Source of the DNA: Planctomycetota bacterium
GTDB taxonomy: Bacteria; Planctomycetota; Phycisphaerae; WQYP01
DNA: 11,459 nt
Assembly: GCA_021805585.1 (NCBI GenBank)
Contig: JAJZEY010000031.1
Span: 1 to 11,459, forward strand
Direction of reading: 5' to 3'
The notes beneath the pieces were generated by a model that saw nothing but the letters and a program-made list of their open reading frames with translations, was not told the origin of the DNA and ran no database searches. The first letter of the stretch is position 1, and each line of letters opens with the position of its first letter. Shown piece by piece: positions 1 through 7,440 of this stretch. The position numbers and the translations under genes are program-made.

Positions 1-18
1 ATCGTTTTTAGGCTATTC

Positions 19-46
19 TCAGGCAAATCAGGCCTGATTTGCCTGA
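19..46. repeat. 28-bp perfect palindrome
   Basis: The arms TCAGGCAAATCAGG (19-32) and CCTGATTTGCCTGA (33-46) are exact reverse complements with no spacer. It lies about 55 nt upstream of the glycosyltransferase start. There is no T-run on the 3' side on either strand, so it does not look like a standard intrinsic terminator. It could be a binding site for a dimeric regulator, a small palindromic repeat, or the end signal of a gene left of the window. The symmetry is certain; the role is unknown. Confidence 0.6.
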
Positions 47-101
47 AGACCGCCTGTGGCAAAGCGCGTAACTTTGCTTGCCCATTTCCGGAGCCTGGCC
101 A

Positions 102-1052
102 ATGGCCGATACACCGCTGGTATCCGTGGTCATTCCCACCTACAACAGCCCGGACCTGCTGATTCAAACACTGGAAACGGTGTTGGCCCAGACCTTTACC
201 GATTTTGAAATTGTCATTATTAATGACGGAAGCACGGACAACACCGCCCAGCGACTGGAACCCTATAAAGACCGGCTTCGCCTGATTACCCAACCCAACG
301 GCGGCATTGGCGTGGCGCGCAATCGCGGCATTGATGAAGCCCGCGGCAAATATGTGGCCCTGCTGGACCATGACGATTTATGGATGCCGGAGAAACTGCA
401 TTGCCAGGTTGATTTTTATCTTCGGCATCCGGAATGTTCCATGGTGGTGGTGCCGCACAGCAATACCGATTCTCCGCATGGCAAATGCTATAATCTGCGG
501 CTGGCGCGGCGGAATGGCGGTCTTATGTTGCGCCCGTTAAAAGAAGCAAGACGGTCGCATAATCGGTTGATCATGCAGACCTCCGGCGTCATGTTTGATA
601 AGGCAAAGGCCGAAGGGATACGCTTTGAAACCCGCCGCGGATGTATGGAAGACGTGCCGTTTTTTCTGGGAATGTTCGGCCGCGGGCCGGTGGGGATTGC
701 CGGCGACAAGCCACTGATGCGGTATCGGCGGCACACGGGCAGCTATTCGCAACGGGCGGATTTCTGGTATGAAGGGATGAAGCGGCTGCGGGAACTTGAT
801 GGGCAGGGCCGCTTTCATGACATAACGGGCGTTAACCGGCGCGATCTGGACCGGCGGCTGGCGATAATGGCGCAAAAATTTGCAGTGATCGTCAAAAATA
901 TCGGCTGTTTTGATGAGGCGATGGCCATGTATCGGTTGGAAAAGCCATTTCAGATAAAGCAGCGGCAATATCGATTTTTATTGACATTTCCGGCACGGGT
1001 ATGGCTGGCGAGGCGGAAGAAATCACAAAATGTCGCCCCCCCAGGCCGGTAG
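102..1052 (+). CDS. Family 2 glycosyltransferase (GT-A fold)
   Basis: Cytoplasmic or membrane-associated enzyme that should transfer a sugar from a nucleotide-sugar donor to a growing surface glycan. The N-terminus has the GT2 signature: strand VSVVIPTYN near residue 7, then VIINDGSTDNT at about 38-48. The metal- and nucleotide-binding DxD region is DHDD at 89-92. A later ED pair (183-184) followed by the basic RYRRHTGSYS segment is where GT2 enzymes keep the catalytic base and donor-binding residues. At 316 residues it is a normal single-domain GT2 with no obvious membrane helices. The ATG at 102 is preferred because GGAG ends 8 nt upstream; a TTG at 78 would add 8 residues without a better ribosome site. 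It converges with the FkbM-type gene. Donor and acceptor cannot be told from sequence. A C7 tract lies near the 3' end. Confidence 0.88.
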   Translation: MADTPLVSVVIPTYNSPDLLIQTLETVLAQTFTDFEIVIINDGSTDNTAQRLEPYKDRLRLITQPNGGIGVARNRGIDEARGKYVALLDHDDLWMPEKLHCQVDFYLRHPECSMVVVPHSNTDSPHGKCYNLRLARRNGGLMLRPLKEARRSHNRLIMQTSGVMFDKAKAEGIRFETRRGCMEDVPFFLGMFGRGPVGIAGDKPLMRYRRHTGSYSQRADFWYEGMKRLRELDGQGRFHDITGVNRRDLDRRLAIMAQKFAVIVKNIGCFDEAMAMYRLEKPFQIKQRQYRFLLTFPARVWLARRKKSQNVAPPGR

Positions 1053-1126
1053 CGAACCGGCAATGGTCGTGGCCCGGAAGCAACACGATGGCTAACGGGC
1101 AATATGGAAGCTTGGTGTCCAGCAAG

Positions 1127-2059
1127 TTACATGTATGCAATAATATTGAGCGGAGATTCCTCCGGTGGGGGGGGAAACGGGATTTTACCGCCGGCTTCAT
1201 GAACCGCGGAAAATTGGTAGGGTGCCAGCGACGCGAGAAAATCGGTCATTGATTTAAGCGAGGCACGTTCGGGCGTGACGCAATCTTTATTCCACTCAAA
1301 GAAAATAGATGGCTGCCATTTGCGAATAAACTCCGCGGCACCGCGGAAAACCGACATTTCATGACCTTCCACATCCACCTTCAGCACAATTTTGTCGGCA
1401 TTCTGGATTTCGGATAATTGAGGTAGCAGATCATCCAGCCGGATGCATCGCACGCTGATTTTCCGGATGCTGGTGGTATCTCCGCCGCATTCCTTCAGAA
1501 GATGCTCGTAAAGCACGGAAGAGGATGTGGACCTGGCAGGGACGGTATGAAAAACAAGCTCGCCGTCCGCATCGCTGGCGGCCAGGGGAAATATCCGCAC
1601 ATTGTCCAGATTGTTAAGTGCCGCGGATGCCGCCGCAAGACTGGCCAAATCGGGATCCGCTTCAAAGCCAACGACGGTCCCGCGCGCTTGCAGCAATTGG
1701 CCAATGTTGGAGCAATATAAACCACCGTTTGCCCCCACATCCACATAGCAGGGGCGAGCCGCAGTGCCGATCAGGCGGTGTAGCTGTTCAAGATTATTTC
1801 CCTGAATATGCGGCCATCGCGTCCAGGACAGACTGGCGGTATCGCGAACGTTTCCCACATAGCGGGTTCCCTGCCACGATCGGCCAATAAAATAATGCCG
1901 TGATTTGCTGAAACGCACCAGGAGTTTGCCCGCCTGCGTGCGTATCCCTTTATGGCTTATGAACGGCACAAGAAACTGGGCACCCGTGATCTTATGCTGA
2001 TATTTCCGCAATTCCCGCTGATTGCTAAGGCATAAATCCGCAGTGGCTGATTCGCCCAT
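1127..2059 (-). CDS. FkbM family SAM-dependent methyltransferase
   Basis: Predicted O-methyltransferase of the FkbM family, which commonly methylates sugar hydroxyls in glycan and natural-product clusters. With the start at 2059 (310 residues), SAM-binding motif I is VDVGANGG at 106-113, the motif II acidic residue is in GFEADP at about 131-136, RLDDLLP is at 207-213 and the family-typical KVDVEGHE at 227-234. The C-terminal strand NIIAYM also fits. I chose ATG 2059 because GGAG sits 7 nt upstream. The frame stays open to TTG 2197 and ATG 2194, adding 45-46 residues without recognisable domain content but with plausible codons, so the longer form remains possible. The coding strand has a C8 run (1167-1174) near the 3' end and an A9 run (2179-2187) just inside the longer form. 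Family assignment is firm; the substrate is unknown. Confidence 0.85.
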   Translation of the reverse strand: MGESATADLCLSNQRELRKYQHKITGAQFLVPFISHKGIRTQAGKLLVRFSKSRHYFIGRSWQGTRYVGNVRDTASLSWTRWPHIQGNNLEQLHRLIGTAARPCYVDVGANGGLYCSNIGQLLQARGTVVGFEADPDLASLAAASAALNNLDNVRIFPLAASDADGELVFHTVPARSTSSSVLYEHLLKECGGDTTSIRKISVRCIRLDDLLPQLSEIQNADKIVLKVDVEGHEMSVFRGAAEFIRKWQPSIFFEWNKDCVTPERASLKSMTDFLASLAPYQFSAVHEAGGKIPFPPPPEESPLNIIAYM

Positions 2060-2301
2060 TGTCAGTCTCCAAATCTTAACTGAAGCATAATGCCGCAGCG
2101 TTAAGAAAGAATACGCTTCCCTTAGTCCGGCTTCAAGCCGACGATTTTCGATCCCACTCAGCGACGGTTCCGCGGATGTTTTTTTTTGCGGCATCAAACA
2201 ATTCCGGTCACGGATGTGACGGGCTTTTGTGAAAATAGGATTGGGGATAAACTATTGCGCAATTTGTAACGTCGATATTCGCAGGAAGGATTCAGTGAAT
2301 T

Positions 2302-3174
2302 ATGGCAAAAATGTCGAAATGGTTCTCCGCCGCCGGTTTTGTTACGCAGAAACAGTTTAACAAGGCTTCGGAGCGCATCGGTGGGACGGCCGCCAATATA
2401 CTCCGATCAAACCAGGAGCTTTTCCTGCTTAAACTGCTTAAGACGGAGCGTTACTGCGACCCGCGGCGCTTGGCGCATTTTGAGCATCAGATTTATTCGC
2501 AAAACGGCGAGGATGGGATTATCGCGGAAATATTTGGGCGAATTGGATCGAATAGCCGCACCTTTGTGGAAATTGGCGTTGGCGATGGCCGCGAAAACAA
2601 TACAGCGTTTCTTCTGGCGGAAGGGTGGCCCGGTGTGTGGCTGGAGGGAGATGGGAAATGCGCTGATGCCATCCGCACCCATTTTGCCGGCCAGATTTCT
2701 TCCAACCGGTTAAAGCTGATGGAGGGGTTCATTACCGCAGAGAACATCAACGATCTGTTATCCAAGGCCCAAGTCATGCCGGATTTGGATCTGCTTTCCA
2801 TTGATATTGACCGTAATACATATTACATATGGGACGCATTGGCGAAATACCGGCCGCGGGTGGTGGTGGTGGAATACAATGCCACGATGCCCGCCGGGCT
2901 GGACTGGAAAGTTCGCTATGCGGCCGATCAATGGTTCGACGGCAGCTTTTATTACGGTGCAAGCCTGAAAGCGTACGAAAACTTAGGCCGCAGCCACGGC
3001 TATTCACTGGTGGGATGCGATTTGTGCGGTGTGAACGCCTTTTTTGTGCGGGATGATTTGCTGTCGGATAAATTCGTCGGCCCGTTTACCGCGGAAAACC
3101 ATTATGAGCCACCGCGGTACTGGCTTATTCGTACCGCCGGTCATCCGCGCGGCTTTGGCGAGTTTGACTCATAA
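2302..3174 (+). CDS. Methyltransferase-fold protein, FkbM-like
   Basis: A 290-residue protein with a Rossmann-type SAM-binding layout. The segment YSQNGEDGIIAEIF (65-78) leads into the glycine-rich loop VEIGVGDGRENNT (89-101). Strand 2 ends in the acidic WLEGD (113-117), strand 4 is LLSIDID (164-170) and strand 5 is RVVVVEYNA (186-194). This order matches a group of FkbM-like proteins often found in glycan clusters, where strand 4 is, from memory, usually followed by GND; here it reads RNT. GGAAGGA ends about 11 nt before the ATG, slightly long but acceptable; a second ATG follows three codons in. It runs divergently from the FkbM gene and ends 15 nt from the convergent epimerase stop. A sugar-modifying methyltransferase role is inferred; catalysis and substrate are not shown by sequence. 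Confidence 0.75.
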   Translation: MAKMSKWFSAAGFVTQKQFNKASERIGGTAANILRSNQELFLLKLLKTERYCDPRRLAHFEHQIYSQNGEDGIIAEIFGRIGSNSRTFVEIGVGDGRENNTAFLLAEGWPGVWLEGDGKCADAIRTHFAGQISSNRLKLMEGFITAENINDLLSKAQVMPDLDLLSIDIDRNTYYIWDALAKYRPRVVVVEYNATMPAGLDWKVRYAADQWFDGSFYYGASLKAYENLGRSHGYSLVGCDLCGVNAFFVRDDLLSDKFVGPFTAENHYEPPRYWLIRTAGHPRGFGEFDS

Positions 3175-3189
3175 GCCACGGGAGGTCGC

Positions 3190-4098
3190 TTAACCGGCCA
3201 GGGTGCCACCGGTTATAACGTCCGCGGCATGCCGCACCATTAATTGCGCCAGTTCTTGAAAGGAAACGCGCGGCGTCCAGCCCAAATACCGCATTGTGGC
3301 GGGATTGGATACCAGCACATTGTATTGGGCACGGAAATCCGGTCGGGTGCGGACCAACGATTTCCAATCCATTCCCAACGGGCCAAAGCATTCGGCCACC
3401 CATTGTTCAATGGAAAAAGCTTGCCCGGAGCCAATGACCGCCTCTTGAACCTGATCCTGTTTTACCAGGGTATGGATCGCCGCGGCTATATCGCCGGCGA
3501 AAGTCCATTCCTTGCGGACGGATAAATCCCCGATTTCAAGGATAGTTTGTTTTCCAGCCGCAATTGCCGCGGCCGCACTGGCCACCATCTGACTGACGTG
3601 TCGGATCGGGCGCAACGGGCTTTCGTGATTAAACAGATAGCCAACAAAAATCCGCAATCCGAAAGATCGGTAATAGCGAGCCGCATAAACGGATCCAATG
3701 CGTGAAACGGCATAGGGGCTGGATGCATGAAAAGGAGCGAGTTCATCAATGGGCCGGCCGTTGTTGACGAATTGCAGCCCGCTGCCGGTAATAAAAACAC
3801 GTGCTTGGGGTGCATGGCGTTTTACCGCTTCCAGGACGTTAAGCGTGCCATTCATGATGGTGGCCTGGTTTTCAAAGAGAGTGTCGTGACTGGTGGTGGA
3901 ATTGGCCGCAAGATGAAATACGGAATCCGGCTGAAGGTCACGGATCAGGGATTCGACCTGTGTAAAATCCCGAATATCCGTGCGGCGATCCGAGCTTTGT
4001 CGGCTGGCACCGCAAACGGTGGTTCCTTCCGCGATAAGCAGCTGCTGGAGATACCGGCCGGTCTGTCCGCCGGCACCAAATATAATAGCCTGTCCCAT
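3190..4098 (-). CDS. NAD-dependent sugar epimerase/dehydratase (extended SDR)
   Basis: Predicted nucleotide-sugar epimerase, dehydratase or 4-keto reductase related to GDP-mannose 4,6-dehydratase. The dinucleotide-binding loop is FGAGGQTG at residues 7-14, followed by FHLAANS (61-67), as in extended short-chain dehydrogenases. The active-site segment is SSPYAVSR (126-133): the catalytic Tyr129 is present, but the usual YxxxK lysine is Arg133. The segment LFNHESPLRP (155-164) is the usual substrate-binding stretch of GDP-sugar dehydratase relatives. Its 302 residues match small SDR reductases better than full dehydratases (about 340-370). Its ATG lies 12 nt after the stop of the C-methyltransferase gene with only a weak AGG-like ribosome site, which suggests translational coupling at the end of an operon. 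The exact reaction is undetermined. Confidence 0.82.
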   Translation of the reverse strand: MGQAIIFGAGGQTGRYLQQLLIAEGTTVCGASRQSSDRRTDIRDFTQVESLIRDLQPDSVFHLAANSTTSHDTLFENQATIMNGTLNVLEAVKRHAPQARVFITGSGLQFVNNGRPIDELAPFHASSPYAVSRIGSVYAARYYRSFGLRIFVGYLFNHESPLRPIRHVSQMVASAAAAIAAGKQTILEIGDLSVRKEWTFAGDIAAAIHTLVKQDQVQEAVIGSGQAFSIEQWVAECFGPLGMDWKSLVRTRPDFRAQYNVLVSNPATMRYLGWTPRVSFQELAQLMVRHAADVITGGTLAG

Positions 4099-4110
4099 TA
4101 TTTAACCGGC

Positions 4111-5397
4111 CTAAAAGCTAAAGGCGTTTGGCGGGGAATCTTTGTCAATCACGGTAATGTGAGGCAACGGAAAAATGAATTTGGCACCGGCGGCCAGCGT
4201 TTCTTTTTCCCGTTTCAGGAATTCCGCGGCGAAGTGCCAGGGCAGAACCAGATAATAGTCCGGCTTCATGGCGCGGGATTCCGCTTCGCTGACGATGGGA
4301 ATTTCCGTGCCCAGGGTCTGGGCACCGAATTTCTCCTGGCTTCGCTCGGCGGCGACATCAATAATTCGGTTGTCAATACCGCACCATTGGAGAATGGTAT
4401 TTCCCTTGGTGGACGCGCCGTAAATATGAATGCGCTTTCCGTCCTTTTTAAGTTTTCTAAGCAGTCCGTTAAGTTCCTGTCTGTGAACATTAATACGGTC
4501 CTGAAAATTGCGGTAGGGCTTTTCCGTGTCGAGTTCCATATCAAATTCCCGCAGGCGCAGCCGGTGGAGCTCTTCCATAAATTCGGGGTTTTTAAAGCGG
4601 AAGTTATGTTCCCGGGCCGCGTAAACGCGGATGGATCCGCCGTTGATGGCGTTAAATGTGGCGCGAAATGCCTTCATACCGGCGCGTTTGAGGATGTTTT
4701 CAATAACCGCCAGACTGTAATATTCCAGATGTTCATGGCAGATCGTGTCATAGGAATTGGTTTCCAGCATGGCGGGCATGTAGGACATTTCAAATATCCA
4801 CAGGCCATCGGCTGCCAGCATATCGCCAATGCCGCGTGCGAATGTCACCGGATCTTCCAGATCATAAAACATGGCGATGGAGGTGATGACGTCGAATTTT
4901 TTCTCTCCCATCAGGTCGGAAAGTTCCTGCGAAGGAAACACATCCTGCACCAGCTTGAATTTCACCTTGCTGGTTTGCGCGACGTTGGACGGATCGATAC
5001 CAAATTTTTCAAAATCCGTCGGGTAGTAACTTAACAAAGTGCCGTCGTTGGCGCCAATATCCAGAACGCGCGCGCCGGCTTTACCGGACAATGCCGCCCC
5101 CTCTTCGGCGATGCCTCGCAGGTGGTCGCGCATGGTCTGATTGGTGCCGCTGCGGTACCAGTAGCTTGAATAAAGGATCTGCGGCGGCACACTGTGGGCC
5201 ATTTGCAGCAAACCGCATGCGCCTTCGCGCTGGGATGGGTCGCAGCGGACAACGGTTGTGGGAATGCGGCGCAACGGAGGGGAGTCGGTTCCCGGCTTAA
5301 GAAATGATCCCTGGAGAAATTGTTCGCCCAGATCAATGACTTTTTGAAGATGGGGTGATCCGCATACGCGGCAGGTCTGTCGTTTAATCAAGTGCAT
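4111..5397 (-). CDS. Three-domain sugar C-methyltransferase (TcaB9-like)
   Basis: Predicted SAM-dependent C-methyltransferase that adds a methyl branch to a keto-sugar nucleotide. It has the full three-domain layout of this family in 428 residues. The N-terminal zinc domain has Cys9, Cys12, Cys52 and Cys61. The central Rossmann domain has SAM motif VLDIGANDGT at 111-120 and the conserved active-site stretch CHEHLEYYS (220-228), whose Glu and His correspond to residues implicated in catalysis in TcaB9. The C-terminal domain carries YGASTKGN at 326-333 and LPWHF at 385-389. AGGAG lies 5 nt before the ATG, and the start overlaps the end of the preceding small gene by 14 nt. Lying next to a sugar SDR, it suggests synthesis of a branched deoxysugar such as a 3-C-methyl hexose. 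The family is clear; the methylated carbon and nucleotide carrier are inferred. Confidence 0.87.
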   Translation of the reverse strand: MHLIKRQTCRVCGSPHLQKVIDLGEQFLQGSFLKPGTDSPPLRRIPTTVVRCDPSQREGACGLLQMAHSVPPQILYSSYWYRSGTNQTMRDHLRGIAEEGAALSGKAGARVLDIGANDGTLLSYYPTDFEKFGIDPSNVAQTSKVKFKLVQDVFPSQELSDLMGEKKFDVITSIAMFYDLEDPVTFARGIGDMLAADGLWIFEMSYMPAMLETNSYDTICHEHLEYYSLAVIENILKRAGMKAFRATFNAINGGSIRVYAAREHNFRFKNPEFMEELHRLRLREFDMELDTEKPYRNFQDRINVHRQELNGLLRKLKKDGKRIHIYGASTKGNTILQWCGIDNRIIDVAAERSQEKFGAQTLGTEIPIVSEAESRAMKPDYYLVLPWHFAAEFLKREKETLAAGAKFIFPLPHITVIDKDSPPNAFSF

Positions 5398-5860
5398 GGC
5401 GGCTCCTAACGTTTGCGGGGACTGACCTTTTTTTTACAGCGCTGACAAGAATGCGATCTAATTGTTCCATACATTTATTCCGCTGAAGATTCAGGATGGC
5501 CAGTTTTTTGACCACGACCGCTTTTTGGGTATCAGGTACTTTTTCAAATTCATATACCTTTTCCTGTTCATGCCATAAAGCGCAATTTGTCGTGGCCAAT
5601 TGGGAAATCACCTCGCCCATACCGCCCACCACGGGCGCGACCTGATTTCCCCGACGTTTGTACACCTTATTGGCGGCAAAAGCCAGTCGGCCCACGGGAA
5701 TATCGCCGGCAAAGGCACCGGCTATTAACTCATTGATTTCCCGTTGCAGAGCCGATTTCTGCGATCGGAGGCTTTTAAGGCGAACGGCATCGGTACTGTG
5801 CCAGATTTTCAGGTCCACGATGGTCAGCTTGTCACACAATGACCCAAGGGTCTCGGCCAT
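5384..5860 (-). CDS. Small helical protein of unknown function in glycan operon
   Basis: A 158-residue, charged, mostly helical protein without signal peptide or membrane segments. I cannot name a function. It contains the same pattern twice: LKIWHSTDAVR (17-27) and CALWHEQEKVY (93-103), each followed by a Lys/Leu-rich helix, the second ending LNLQRNKCMEQLD. The LWHxxE helix followed by an N..RN helix recalls DUF4254-like and other small proteins I associate with surface-polysaccharide gene clusters, but that link is from memory and weak. AAGGA lies 9 nt upstream of the ATG at 5860. The gene overlaps the C-methyltransferase start by 14 nt, so the two are probably translated together. It may act as an accessory or scaffold protein for the sugar enzymes. 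Confidence 0.72.
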   Translation of the reverse strand: MAETLGSLCDKLTIVDLKIWHSTDAVRLKSLRSQKSALQREINELIAGAFAGDIPVGRLAFAANKVYKRRGNQVAPVVGGMGEVISQLATTNCALWHEQEKVYEFEKVPDTQKAVVVKKLAILNLQRNKCMEQLDRILVSAVKKRSVPANVRSRHALD

Positions 5861-5995
5861 GAGGGATCATCCTTGTTTGCGATGCCGCAGCCTGACAGCG
5901 CGAATCGTTTCGAGCTGTGGTATGCCGGTATTCTCCGCCGCTCCCGAAAAAATGCAAGGCTGCGCGGCGGCGGCCCGCTGTGGAAGTTTAACCGG

Positions 5996-7084
5996 CTAGA
6001 CCGGAACCGGCGAACTGTCCGCGGTTTCAACGGTGGCGTCCATGCAAGCGCAACCCGCAGCGGCAATTTCCACAACACGGATCATGCGACGGAGCATAAA
6101 TTCAGGGCGAAAGTCATTGGTGGCAATAAACGAACACCGGGTTTGAAATACCGGCTCATCAAATCCAAGACTCGCTTCCAGCGGACAGTGACAGAAGGAA
6201 AGAAATATCTTGCGCGACCCAAGATTGCGACGGTGTATCGAAAAGCTGTAGGAGCCGGAACTTCTGCCGATGACTGCGGAGCAAAAAGTACTCAGGTATC
6301 CGTTTTCATTCAGGTCCGGCGCGTTTTTCTGAATAATATCGGCGGAGTGAATGATATTGGGGCGGTTAAGGCCTGTCGGATTAGAGGGAACAAAAAGAAT
6401 ACTGGGGAATTTTTCGGCCAACGCAAGAATAAACGGGGCAAAATCAAAATCGGTACTCTGCTGGGACAGAACCTTTCCGTTTGAGATAAGTATCTTTACC
6501 CGTGCGTCGTTTTGCATAAACGCATTGATGGATTGAATATGAAAATTGGAAAAATCCGGGGCAGGCATACATTCCGTCACTGGCGGCAGTACCAGGCCAA
6601 GGGATCGCCGCACGCTGGCGGCCAGAATTTCATGAAGCAGCAGAATGTTGCAACCCCCTGTTGCTTCAACCGCTTGCGTACCCAGACAGCCGATCCATGT
6701 ATTAATAAATACCGTTCCGGAGGAACGGTCCACCAGATAGGGCTTATTGTTCCGCAATTGTTTAAATAGAGCCGAATCGTGATCAATGGATGGCATATCC
6801 GCGAGCAAGTCGGACGGGCAAGCATGGCTGTAGAGAAACGTCGCGCCGGTAAGTGCTCTGACTATTTCCCGCACAATGCCACGTGCCAAGTGGATATCGC
6901 CATTGTGAAAATGGTTAAAAAAGACGATGCGCTTAAGTTCCGCCAAGGGCATTTCCGGCTCTGCCGGATGGCGACCGGAAAGAAAATCTGCGGAAAAACG
7001 GCTTCGCCGCGCCCGGCGCCCCGGCCCGAATGGATCGCGAAGCAGATCAAGAACTCGCATCTTCTTTTTCGGCGGCCCGGACAT
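5996..7084 (-). CDS. Putative GT-B-like glycosyltransferase of the glycan locus
   Basis: A 362-residue protein with a basic N-terminus (PPKKKMRV, RRARRSR) and a two-lobed look. The first lobe begins with strand RIVFFNHFHNGDIH (about 52-65), a hydrophobic strand followed by an Asn/Gly/Asp loop, as in GT-B enzymes. The second lobe has ILISNGKV (198-205), FPSILFVPS (226-234) and a late ENGYLSTFCSAVIGRSSGSYSF region (260-281). A Ser/Gly-rich loop of that kind is where GT-B enzymes bind the donor nucleotide. This suggests a transferase distantly like GT9 or fucosyltransferase families, but no single family is diagnosed. The start at 7084 is chosen because GGAG sits 5 nt upstream. The frame stays open by chance to 7549, but that extension overlaps a plus-strand gene and lacks protein-like character. 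The stop lies 135 nt before the next minus-strand gene. Confidence 0.6.
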   Translation of the reverse strand: MSGPPKKKMRVLDLLRDPFGPGRRARRSRFSADFLSGRHPAEPEMPLAELKRIVFFNHFHNGDIHLARGIVREIVRALTGATFLYSHACPSDLLADMPSIDHDSALFKQLRNNKPYLVDRSSGTVFINTWIGCLGTQAVEATGGCNILLLHEILAASVRRSLGLVLPPVTECMPAPDFSNFHIQSINAFMQNDARVKILISNGKVLSQQSTDFDFAPFILALAEKFPSILFVPSNPTGLNRPNIIHSADIIQKNAPDLNENGYLSTFCSAVIGRSSGSYSFSIHRRNLGSRKIFLSFCHCPLEASLGFDEPVFQTRCSFIATNDFRPEFMLRRMIRVVEIAAAGCACMDATVETADSSPVPV

Positions 7085-7440
7085 CAGATCTCCAAAAAGA
7101 GCTATGTTACATGAAATTTTGCCGCAGGCATGAGGTCCCGCAACGGCACCGAAATTATAACCGGCTCGCCGCACGCCTGCGAACCGCAATCGTAACCGTT
7201 CACGGGAAAAATGTGGCGAAAACAGGCAGGAAACGCCATTTTTTACCTTATCGACACTATTTCCCGTGGATTTCCAGGCCAAATACGATTCGGCTTCCCC
7301 ATTATTCCTCTGGTTTTGCGGGGATTTTGGCCCGTGAACGGTTACTATTTTCTCTTCCCGATAAAACGAGCACACCTTCATAATTGGAATAAATTTGCCC
7401 ACTTGGCGCACTGGAAAGGTCCTGATTAAACTCAGCAACG
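7085..7440. other. 356-nt divergent intergenic region with long inverted repeat
   Basis: No convincing gene is seen. The region lies between the minus-strand GT-like start (7084) and the plus-strand start at 7441, so it should hold promoters for both, but I found no good -35/-10 pair. Its notable content is the inverted repeat 7188-7206 / 7331-7349. Confidence 0.5.
7188..7349. repeat. Long inverted repeat in intergenic DNA (19-bp arms)
   Basis: The core GTAACCGTTCACGGG (7192-7206) is the exact reverse complement of CCCGTGAACGGTTAC (7331-7345). Extending outward, 18 of 19 positions match between 7188-7206 and 7331-7349. Inward, an A-rich imperfect pairing continues, allowing a 2-nt gap. Within the loop, TTTCCCGTG (7260-7268) can pair instead with CACGGGAAA (7201-7209), giving an alternative shorter hairpin. 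It could be a structured leader of the minus-strand gene, a MITE-like element with long terminal repeats, or an operator pair. No target duplication is evident. Confidence 0.6.

Noticed and set aside
1045..1061. Small hairpin GCCGGT/ACCGGC between the convergent GT2 and FkbM genes as a terminator
   Set aside because: It has only a 6-bp stem, overlaps the GT2 stop codon and has no T-run. This is insufficient evidence.
3727..5034. A long open frame (435 codons) on the plus strand
   Set aside because: It lies antisense across two minus-strand genes with clear SDR and C-methyltransferase motifs. Its translation has no recognisable domain, so it is a shadow of their codon bias.
6852..6860. Third copy of the AGTGCTCTG repeat end
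   Set aside because: Only 9 bases match, they lie inside a coding region, and similarity stops at once. It is compatible with chance.
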